NCBI GenBank assembly: GCA_041687755.1
Contig: JBDNJM010000157.1
Coordinates: 1-19,477 of the forward strand
DNA: 19,477 bases
Reading direction: 5' to 3'
Origin: JBDNJM01 sp041687755
GTDB lineage: Bacteria > Planctomycetota > UBA1135 > GCA-002686595
Position numbers and translations under genes: made by a program. The number at the start of each line of letters is the position of its first letter. Within the stretch, counting starts at the first letter, position 1. The notes beneath the pieces are model-generated. The model was not told where the DNA came from. It made no database searches and worked only from the letters and a program-made list of their open reading frames with translations. Positions 6,849 through 13,224 of this stretch are shown in pieces.

Positions 6849-8174
6849 ATGCCCGCTGAGCACACTGTTCCCGTCCTGATCGGACTCGTCGTGGGAGCTG
6901 CTGGACTGTTCCTGCAGTGGTGCTCGCTGCGGGCCCGGGCTCGGGCGGGGCTGCTCCGGGACCTGCCGACGGTGCCTGCGGCCGCGGTCTCGGTCGGGCT
7001 GTTCGAAGTCCAGGGCCGCGCGTCGGCGACGCCGGTTCTGCTTTCGGCGGTCAGTGCGACCGAGTGCGTGCTGCACCGCTGGTCGGTCGCCGAAGAGTAC
7101 CGGCGCGTGCATACGGAGGTCCGGGCCGTGGCCGGGGGCCGGACCCAGACCTCGACGCGCGTGGAGCAGGGTTGGCAGCGGATCGCCGGCGCCGCGGAAC
7201 TGCACGCGTTCGACGTGGTGGACGAGTCGGGCGGGGTGCGCGTCGACCCAGTCGGCGCGCGGCTGGAGCTGCAAACGTTCCACTCCGAGGTCGTCGGCGC
7301 TGGAGATCCGCGCTACCACGCCCACGCCTCGGCGGCCCAGGTGTCCGGCTCCACCGGCCGTCGCCGCCTGCTCGACGAGGGCATCACTGTCGACGCGCCC
7401 TTGTTCGTGGTCGGTCGCGCCCGCTGGCGCACGGGCGACGTGGCGGCCGAGTTCGCAGAAGACCCGGAGGCGCCGCTGTACGAGATTTCGGTGCGCGGCG
7501 AGCGGGCCGTGCAGCGTCGCCAGCGCTTCGGCGGTGCGACAGCGCTGGTGCTCGGGCTCCTCATCACCCTCGCGGCCGGATGGTTGCTGGTGCGCGCCGC
7601 GAGCGGAGCGGATGGGCAGCTCGATCCGCGCTGGGGCTTCTTGATAGCGGCCGTGGTCTCAGCAATCCTGCAGCTCGCCGGTTGGGTGCTGGTGACCTAC
7701 AACTCGGTCGTTGATCTCTCGAAGCGTGTGGACCGCGCTGGCTCGACGATCGACATCGAACTGCAGCGGCGTGCCGACTTGCTGCCGCGCCTAGTCGCTT
7801 GCCTCGATGTCGAGCGCGATCACGAACGCGGGGTGCAGACGGCGCTCGCCAGCTTGCGCGCGGCCGCGCGCGCGACGGCTGAGGGCCTACCGGGCGAGGA
7901 CGCGCGTTCGGTGTCCGAGCCGCTCGCCGTGGTGCTCAAGGCCTACCCTGGGCTGGACAGCGACGCGTCCTTTCAGCAGCTGTCGCGCGCGTTGATCATC
8001 GCCGAGGATCGCATCGCCCGCAGCCGCGCGACGTACAACGACTTCGCGACGAGCTTCAACACGCGCCTGGATCGAATCCCGGACGGCTGGATCGCAGGCC
8101 GCGTGCGACGGGAGCGGGTCGCCCTGCTGGCGGCCGACGCCTTCCGTGTGCGGCCGGAGCTGTGCTGGAGCTAA
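6849..8174 (+). CDS. Membrane protein with GIDE-type N-terminal domain fused to a LemA domain
   Basis: The 441-residue protein has a hydrophobic N-terminal segment (about 8-25) and a soluble beta-rich domain (about 40-220). The latter contains GLFEVQGRA, VSATECVLHRWSV and LFVVGRA, resembling the GIDE (MULAN-like) domain. Two transmembrane helices follow (about 229-250 and 262-284) and then a LemA domain. The LemA part shows VTYNSVVDLSKRVDRAGSTI (283-301) with ELQRRADLLPRLV (304-316), and later AYPGL, a repeated-helix region and ATYNDFATSFNTRL (394-407). LemA proteins are membrane-anchored helical bundles of poorly defined role, often near membrane proteases. GIDE in eukaryotes is linked to a mitochondrial E3 ligase. 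The fusion suggests an envelope stress or membrane-remodelling role, which is inference. ATG 6849 lacks a strong ribosome site (only AGGA about 11 nt upstream). It is divergent from the Lon-like protease. Confidence 0.82.
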   Translation: MPAEHTVPVLIGLVVGAAGLFLQWCSLRARARAGLLRDLPTVPAAAVSVGLFEVQGRASATPVLLSAVSATECVLHRWSVAEEYRRVHTEVRAVAGGRTQTSTRVEQGWQRIAGAAELHAFDVVDESGGVRVDPVGARLELQTFHSEVVGAGDPRYHAHASAAQVSGSTGRRRLLDEGITVDAPLFVVGRARWRTGDVAAEFAEDPEAPLYEISVRGERAVQRRQRFGGATALVLGLLITLAAGWLLVRAASGADGQLDPRWGFLIAAVVSAILQLAGWVLVTYNSVVDLSKRVDRAGSTIDIELQRRADLLPRLVACLDVERDHERGVQTALASLRAAARATAEGLPGEDARSVSEPLAVVLKAYPGLDSDASFQQLSRALIIAEDRIARSRATYNDFATSFNTRLDRIPDGWIAGRVRRERVALLAADAFRVRPELCWS

Positions 8175-8446
8175 GCCCGCCCCTCGGGCCCGGGTTACAC
8201 AACTAGAACAGTCCTAAACTGTCCAGGCCGGGATCCGGAAAGCAGCCCTGGCGGATGCGAGAACGTCGGTCTGGTCGGGTGGCGGTGGGATGGGCGTGTC
8301 CCGGACTCGCGGCGGGCCGAGCGAGGAGCTTGGAGTCGGGTACAGGCTCGTATCTAGAGTCGGAATTCTTCCCGGCGGCGCGCTTGCCAAGCGCACCGCG
8401 ACTCCCGACGCGACGGCCGTTGTCGCCGACCCGCGTGTCCCCCTGC
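8175..8446 (+). other. Upstream region of the subtilase gene, with hairpins
   Basis: A short stem GCCCG-CGGGC (8175-8189) lies right after the lemA stop, followed by ACAGT-CCTAA-ACTGT (8208-8222). Either may be a weak terminator. Closer to the subtilase is the palindrome GCGCTTG-C-CAAGCGC at 8380-8394, ending 52 nt before ATG 8447. A weak promoter-like pair, TTGGAG (8330-8335) and TATCTA (8351-8356), has only a 15-bp spacer and is not convincing. The frame stays open upstream to ATG 8255, but that extension is Arg-rich and precedes a clear signal peptide, so I regard it as non-coding. Confidence 0.45.
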
Positions 8447-10990
8447 ATGCAATCGCACCCGTTGATGAATATCCACTTCGCTACTCCCACCTGCCTTTCC
8501 GCCCTACTGCTCTGCAGCCTCGCGCCAGCAAGCGCGCAGACGCCCGCCACGCCTGAATTGGCGCGTGCTGACATCGCGAGCCCCGTCGGCCAGCGACCGA
8601 CCTTCGTGGAAGGTGAGCTGCTGATCAAGTTCACCGCGCCCGCAGACGCTCCCCGAATCGCGCTGGAGTCCGAGCTGGGCCTGCAGCGCATCGAGCGCCT
8701 TGCCCGCGTCGAGGTCGAGCGCTACGCGCTGCCCCCGGGGTTGTCGGTCGCTGCGGCCTTGCGCCGGCTGGCCGGTGACGCACGCGTCGAGTTCGCGGAG
8801 CCGAACTTCATTTACTACCTGCATCAGGTCCCCAACGACGGGTTCTACGACAACTACAGCGGCGTCTCGACCGACCTGCAGAAGTGGGCGATGGACGGGA
8901 TCGGCTCGGACCGCAACATCAACGCCGAGGCCGGCTGGGACCTGACGACCGGCCGCAGCGACACGGTCATAGCGATCATCGACACAGGCATCGAGCTGAA
9001 CCATCCCGACCTGGCGGGCAACGTGTGGGTCAACACGGGTGAGGTCGCCGGCAACGGCGTGGACGACGACGGCAACGGCTACGTCGACGACCGCAACGGC
9101 TACGACTTCTACTCGAACGACTCGAACCCGAACCCGGACTACGGCGACGGCTTTGACAACGACGGCAACGGCGCCGCCGACGACGGGACCTTCCATGGAA
9201 CGTTCTCCGCGTCTTGTGCAGGTGCCGTGGGCAACGACGGTAGCGGCATTGCCGGAGCCTCCTGGGACTGCCAGCTGATGGCCTGCAAGATCTTCACGGA
9301 CGACGGCGGAGCGCCGCTCTCGGCGATCTCGAACGGCATCACCTATGCTGCCGACAACGGCGCGGACGTGATCAACATGTCCTTCGGCGGCGGCTTTTCC
9401 TCGACGGTGCAGAACGCCGTCAACTACGCCTGGGGTCAGGGCTGCATCCAGGTTGCCTCGGCCGGCAACTCGAACTCCTCGGGCGCCCAGTACCCCGCGT
9501 CTCTGGCCCACGTGATCTCGGTCGGAGCCACCGACTCGGGCAGCGTCCTGGCTGGCGGATCGGGCGACATCGACGGACGCGCGAGCTTCTCCCAGTACGG
9601 TACGAATGCGGTGGACGTCGTCGCCCCGGGCACCGACATCGTCGGCGCCTCGGTCGGCACCGTCGCCGGCGGGAACGCGGGCAGCGACTTCTGGGTCCTG
9701 TCCTCGGGCACCTCGTTCTCCGGACCGATCGTCGCTGGCCTGGCCGGCCTGATGGTCAGCCGGGCGGCCGATCTTGGCGTGACCCTGACCAACGACGCCG
9801 CCGAGTCGATCCTGCAGAGCACGACCGTCAACCTGCCCGACGATCCGGGCGACTCGCCCAACGGTGGCTCGAGCTGGGACGGCAACGGCCGAGTCGACTT
9901 CGAGGCCGCGTTGCTGGCCATCGGCGGGGGCGGCGGTCCCTCGAACGGCGCTCCGGTGGCGAACGCCGGCGCGAACCAGTCGGGCACGATCGGGCAGACC
10001 TTCAGCTTCTCCGGCTCCGGCTCCTCCGACCCGGACAACGATCCCCTGAGCTACGCCTGGAGCTTCGGCGACGGGACCACGGGCAGCGGCCTCAACGTGA
10101 GCCACTCCTACGGCTCCGCCGGCAGCTACACCGTGACGCTGACGGTCGATGACAGTCAGGCCTCGGACTCGGACACCGCTTCGGTCACGGTCAGTACCCC
10201 GCCCAGCGGCAACCTGGTCTACCTTTCCTCGAAGGGCAACAACTCGTTCCCCGGCATCGGCACGGTGCGCAACGAGGACATTGTCAGCTACGACCCCTCG
10301 ACCGGCAACTTCGCGATGTACTTCGACGGTTCGGACGTCGGGCTGTCGAGCGCGGCGCTCAACGGGTTCACGCTGCTCGCGGGCGGCGACATCCTGATGA
10401 CGCTCACCGCCTCGTTCTCGATTCCCGGGATGACCGGCGGTCCGAGCGGGAGCACCGCGGACGATTCTGATCTGGTGCTCTTCACGCCGTCTTCGACGGG
10501 CAACTCCACGTCGGGCGTGTTTTCGTTCTTCTTCGACGGCTCGGACGTGGGGATGACGACCAACGGTGAGGACATCGACGCCGTCGCCGTGGACTTCAGC
10601 GGCAACCTCGTGATCTCGACCCAGGGCACCATGAAGGCCAACGGAGCCTCCGGCGTGCGCGACGAGGACCTGGCGACCTTTTCCGCCACGGCCTTCGGGT
10701 CGGCGACGAGCGGTTCCTTCAGCTGGTACATGGACGGGTCCGACGTCGGGCTCTCCAGCTCCAGCAGTGAGGACGTGGATGCGGCGGACATCATCGCCAC
10801 GAACTCGGTGCTGTTGTCCACGCTCGGAAACTTCGGCGTCAGCGGCCTCTCTGGCGGCGACGAAGACGTGTTCCGCCTGACCGGCAACCTGGGCTCGACC
10901 TCGAGTTCTGGCAGCTTCTCGATGTTCTTCGACGGCTCGGGCCAGGGGCTTCCCGGCAACGTGGACGTGTCCGGTCTGTACATCGACTGA
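8447..10990 (+). CDS. Secreted subtilisin-like serine protease (S8) with PKD domain and C-terminal repeats
   Basis: Residues are numbered from ATG 8447 (847 aa); ATG 8465 is equally possible and gives a compact signal peptide ending APASA-QTP. A propeptide-like segment spans about 51-125 (FVEGELLIKF onward). The S8 domain has the full triad: Asp179 in IAIIDTG, His250 in FHGTF, and Ser423 in GTSFSGP, with oxyanion Asn341 in ASAGN. Between Asp and His lies an acidic insert with DDDGNGYVDD (206-215) and DNDGNGAADD (237-246), likely calcium-binding. The His motif reads HGTFSAS instead of the common HGTHVAG, with the catalytic His kept. Residues 502-582 are a PKD domain (YAWSFGDG). Residues 588-847 hold four repeats marked by DGSDVG at 627, 697 and 763 and DGSGQG at 829. 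It should act outside the cytoplasm on proteins or peptides; substrate unknown. There is no Shine-Dalgarno site. A strong hairpin follows the stop. Confidence 0.93.
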   Translation: MQSHPLMNIHFATPTCLSALLLCSLAPASAQTPATPELARADIASPVGQRPTFVEGELLIKFTAPADAPRIALESELGLQRIERLARVEVERYALPPGLSVAAALRRLAGDARVEFAEPNFIYYLHQVPNDGFYDNYSGVSTDLQKWAMDGIGSDRNINAEAGWDLTTGRSDTVIAIIDTGIELNHPDLAGNVWVNTGEVAGNGVDDDGNGYVDDRNGYDFYSNDSNPNPDYGDGFDNDGNGAADDGTFHGTFSASCAGAVGNDGSGIAGASWDCQLMACKIFTDDGGAPLSAISNGITYAADNGADVINMSFGGGFSSTVQNAVNYAWGQGCIQVASAGNSNSSGAQYPASLAHVISVGATDSGSVLAGGSGDIDGRASFSQYGTNAVDVVAPGTDIVGASVGTVAGGNAGSDFWVLSSGTSFSGPIVAGLAGLMVSRAADLGVTLTNDAAESILQSTTVNLPDDPGDSPNGGSSWDGNGRVDFEAALLAIGGGGGPSNGAPVANAGANQSGTIGQTFSFSGSGSSDPDNDPLSYAWSFGDGTTGSGLNVSHSYGSAGSYTVTLTVDDSQASDSDTASVTVSTPPSGNLVYLSSKGNNSFPGIGTVRNEDIVSYDPSTGNFAMYFDGSDVGLSSAALNGFTLLAGGDILMTLTASFSIPGMTGGPSGSTADDSDLVLFTPSSTGNSTSGVFSFFFDGSDVGMTTNGEDIDAVAVDFSGNLVISTQGTMKANGASGVRDEDLATFSATAFGSATSGSFSWYMDGSDVGLSSSSSEDVDAADIIATNSVLLSTLGNFGVSGLSGGDEDVFRLTGNLGSTSSSGSFSMFFDGSGQGLPGNVDVSGLYID

Positions 10991-11002
10991 CCGAGGCTCG
11001 AC

Positions 11003-11030
11003 AGCCGCCTGCGCAAGAGTTCAGGCGGCT
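11003..11030 (+). terminator. Hairpin directly downstream of the subtilase gene
   Basis: AGCCGCCTG (11003-11011) pairs perfectly with CAGGCGGCT (11022-11030) across a 10-nt loop, 12 bases after the subtilase stop. There is no U-tract, so it may instead protect the 3' end of the mRNA. A further small stem, CCGATC-CTAA-GATCGG, follows at 11039-11054. Confidence 0.5.
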
Positions 11031-11058
11031 GGAAGTGGCCGATCCTAAGATCGGATCG

Positions 11059-11101
11059 GAAGACGGGGCGTGCGGAGCTCAGCTCCGCACGCCCCGTCTT
11101 C
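11059..11101. terminator. Bidirectional terminator hairpin between convergent genes
   Basis: Two 21-base arms, 11059-11079 and 11081-11101, are exact reverse complements around a single central C. The left arm begins GAAGACGGGGCGTG. It lies between the subtilase stop (10990) and the stop of the minus-strand gene (11110), so it can serve both. No run of T follows on either side; bases after it read CAGTTCAGTTCAG. Its perfect symmetry and position make a terminator the best reading. Confidence 0.75.
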
Positions 11102-11109
11102 AGTTCAGT

Positions 11110-11718
11110 TCAGCGCCGCAGACCGCGATGGATGGTCGCCGCGAAGAGTTTCCAGCGCAGGCGCTGGCCCAGACGCCAGGGCCGTCGCAGCAGCGGGTGG
11201 ACCAGGGCTTCGAGCCGCAGGACCAGCAGGGTCGTGCCCTGCTCGCCGGGCTGCAGTCGAAACTCGAGCCGCTTGGGCCGCAGCCAGCGCGGGCTTCCGA
11301 TCCAGGCGCCGGCGCAGTACTGGAGGTCGATGTACTCCGAGTTCTTGACCCGGGTCAGGACGCCGGGCAGGTTGACGAGGGGACCGTACCGATAGCGCGC
11401 GCAGCCTGCGTGCAGCGCGGTGTCGGAGAACTCGACGCGGTACGGCCACAGAGCACCGCGGAGGGCGCCCGTGCGCGCGAGCAGCTGCGTCCAGACGGCG
11501 TTGGTCGTGTGGGGCAGGCGGATGGCCCGCACGCTGGCCTCGAGCACGAGGTTCGGCGGCGCGACCCGGGGAACCTCAATCTCCGGACGGGCCCAGGGCA
11601 CGGCCGCGCGCGGCCGCGTCGGGGCAGCGGTCGGCGTCAACGGGCGGGGCGCTCTGTACGAGTTTGGTAAGGGGTCGTTGCCGAGTGGCTTTGGGTCGAT
11701 CGAGGTGGTGGCTGCCAT
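11110..11718 (-). CDS. Uncharacterised protein, possibly SRPBCC/START-like
   Basis: I do not recognise this protein. From ATG 11718 it has 202 residues. The frame stays open to a TTG at 11844, with another ATG at 11778, but residues before MAATTS are Arg-rich and look non-coding. The N-terminal ~50 residues are Pro/Ala-rich and probably disordered. The rest alternates beta-like strands and ends in a basic helical tail (about the last 30 residues, with LRRPWRLGQRLRWKLF). The pattern of VRAIRLPHTTNAVWTQLL, a strand region, then a C-terminal helix loosely resembles SRPBCC (START-like) ligand-binding folds, but this is a guess. No signal peptide is visible, so it is probably cytoplasmic or membrane-associated through the basic tail. 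It lies downstream of the aminotransferase on the same strand, 210 bp away, so they may or may not share a transcript. Confidence 0.6.
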   Translation of the reverse strand: MAATTSIDPKPLGNDPLPNSYRAPRPLTPTAAPTRPRAAVPWARPEIEVPRVAPPNLVLEASVRAIRLPHTTNAVWTQLLARTGALRGALWPYRVEFSDTALHAGCARYRYGPLVNLPGVLTRVKNSEYIDLQYCAGAWIGSPRWLRPKRLEFRLQPGEQGTTLLVLRLEALVHPLLRRPWRLGQRLRWKLFAATIHRGLRR

Positions 11719-11894
11719 GCGCGCACTAGACCGCGTGGCCGTATGGGTCACGTCAGGAATGCGTGCATATCTGTCCATCCACGGCAGCGCTCGCGGTCGC
11801 GAACGCGTCCGCTTGCGGCGCGCCTCGAAGTTCACGCGGGTCAACTGAGTCGCGCCAGCGAGGACGCGGCGATGGCGAGTGCCCAGGCGAGCAC

Positions 11895-11911
11895 GTTCGA
11901 TCGGGTCGAAC
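11895..11911. other. Small palindrome between the aminotransferase and the downstream gene
   Basis: GTTCGA (11895-11900) and TCGAAC (11906-11911) form a perfect 6-bp inverted repeat with a 5-nt centre. It lies 17 bp after the aminotransferase stop on the minus strand. It could be a weak terminator or an operator for the gene starting at 11718; no U-tract is present. Confidence 0.35.
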
Positions 11912-11928
11912 GGTCTCGTTCCAGGGGG

Positions 11929-13092
11929 TTACTGCGGCGCGTGTCGCAGGATGGCTTCGATCACGCGCTGCACGTCCGCCTCGCTCAGGAACGGATGTAC
12001 GGGCAGGCACAGCACTTCTCGCGCGAGCTGCTCCGCGCCAGGGAAGTCGCCGGGCCCGACGCCCCACTCACGGGCAGCGACCTGGCAGTGCACGGCGCGG
12101 GGGTAGTGCACGGCGGCGGAAATGCGCTCGGTGTTCAAGGCCTCTACGAGCCGCTCCCGGGCGCCCGCCTCGGCGACGACGCGCAGGGCGTACTGGTGGT
12201 AGGCGTGCACCGAGCCGGGCTCGACGCGCAGCGGCCGCAGAATCGCGTGCCCTTCGAAGGCCGCGTCGTAGGCCGCGGCGATCGCTCGGCGGCGCGCGTT
12301 CCAGCGGTCCAGGTGGGGGAGCTTGAGCGACAGCAGCGCACCCTGGAGGGCCTGCAGCCTGGAATTCGTGCCGACCGAATCATGCACGTACTTCGCCACG
12401 CTGCCGTGGTCGCGCATCTTGGCGATGCGGCACGCGAGCTCGCCGTCGCGGGTGACGACCATGCCGCCCTCGCCGGCCGCGCCCAGGTTCTTGGTGGGGT
12501 AGAAGCTGAACGCGGCGGCGTCGCCGAGCTGTCCGCTGCGCACTCCGTCACGCTCCGCGCCGTGGGCCTGGGCGGCGTCCTCGAGCAAGTGCACGCCCCT
12601 GGCGTCCGCCAGCTCGCGCAGGGCACGAACGTCGCAGAGCTGACCGTAGAGGTGGACGGGCAAGAGGACGACTGTCTCCTGGTCGAGGGCCGCGGCGACC
12701 TGATCGGTGCGCATTAGCGCCGTCTTGGGATCGACGTCCACGAAGCTCGGGACCGCCCCGACCCAGGCGATCGCGCCCGCCGAGGCGAAGAACGTGTAGG
12801 GCGTCGTGAGGACCTTCTGGCCGGGCCGCACGCCCAGAGCGCGCAGCGCCAGAATCAGGGCATCGGTGCCCGAGCCCACGCCGACGCCGTAGCTCGCGCG
12901 CTGATAGGCCGCGAAGTCGCGTTCGAAGGCCTCGACCTCGGGGCCCAGCACGTAGCCGCCCGAGCGCAGTACGCGCAGCGCCGTATCTTCGAAGGCGGAC
13001 CCGAGCTCTGCGCGCTCGGCGGCCAGGTCCACCGGACCGATGGGGGCGAGGTCCAGGGAATGGCTGATGGACTCTGCTGCGGAGAAACTCAT
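11929..13092 (-). CDS. DegT/DnrJ/EryC1/StrS family PLP-dependent aminotransferase
   Basis: Members of this family transaminate keto-sugar nucleotides to amino sugars for cell-surface glycans or antibiotics, using pyridoxal phosphate. The 387-residue product is normal in length. It shows the N-terminal GGYVLGPEVEAFE (45-57) and GVGSGTDALILAL (71-83, cofactor phosphate contact). It also has TTPYTFFASAGAI (96-108), HLYGQ (147-151), EDAAQAHGA (171-179, with Asp172 contacting the PLP ring) and FSFYPTKNLGA (195-205, with Lys201 as the Schiff-base lysine). The sugar substrate cannot be told from sequence, and no sugar-nucleotide epimerase, dehydratase, glycosyltransferase or acyltransferase is adjacent, which is unusual for this family. 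ATG 13092 has no Shine-Dalgarno site. A second in-frame methionine is far inside, so the start is fairly safe. The 132-bp gap upstream, after the symporter, contains a 12-bp tandem repeat. Confidence 0.92.
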   Translation of the reverse strand: MSFSAAESISHSLDLAPIGPVDLAAERAELGSAFEDTALRVLRSGGYVLGPEVEAFERDFAAYQRASYGVGVGSGTDALILALRALGVRPGQKVLTTPYTFFASAGAIAWVGAVPSFVDVDPKTALMRTDQVAAALDQETVVLLPVHLYGQLCDVRALRELADARGVHLLEDAAQAHGAERDGVRSGQLGDAAAFSFYPTKNLGAAGEGGMVVTRDGELACRIAKMRDHGSVAKYVHDSVGTNSRLQALQGALLSLKLPHLDRWNARRRAIAAAYDAAFEGHAILRPLRVEPGSVHAYHQYALRVVAEAGARERLVEALNTERISAAVHYPRAVHCQVAAREWGVGPGDFPGAEQLAREVLCLPVHPFLSEADVQRVIEAILRHAPQ

Positions 13093-13115
13093 CAGTCGAT
13101 CGGTCGGTCGCCCTC

Positions 13116-13175
13116 GGGAGAGGGCTGGGGAGAGGGCTGGGGAGAGGGCCGGGGAGAGGGCCGGGTGGAGGGCCG
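13116..13175. repeat. Five tandem copies of a 12-bp unit (GGGAGAGGGCYG)
   Basis: Units at 13116-13127 and 13128-13139 read GGGAGAGGGCTG; those at 13140-13151 and 13152-13163 read GGGAGAGGGCCG; the fifth, 13164-13175, is degenerate (GGTGGAGGGCCG). The unit is purine-rich on the plus strand. It lies 24 bp upstream of the aminotransferase start on the minus strand, so it would fall in its promoter or 5' leader as a pyrimidine-rich tract. Copy number could vary between strains. Confidence 0.9.
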
Positions 13176-13224
13176 GGGCGGCGCGGTCAGGTCGGGGAGA
13201 CCGTCCCGGCTGCGCGGGGCCTGA

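Noticed and set aside
6587..6865. N-terminal extension of the Lon-like frame
   Set aside because: The good Shine-Dalgarno site before ATG 6586 and the low-complexity Arg/Pro/Ala translation argue against it. It would also overlap the start of the divergent gene.
8504..10105. 533-codon open frame antisense to the subtilase
   Set aside because: It mirrors the codon pattern of the well-supported S8 protease and has no start signal or domain.
13116..13175. Possible CRISPR array
   Set aside because: The 12-bp units are directly adjacent without spacers and no cas gene is present; it is a simple tandem repeat.
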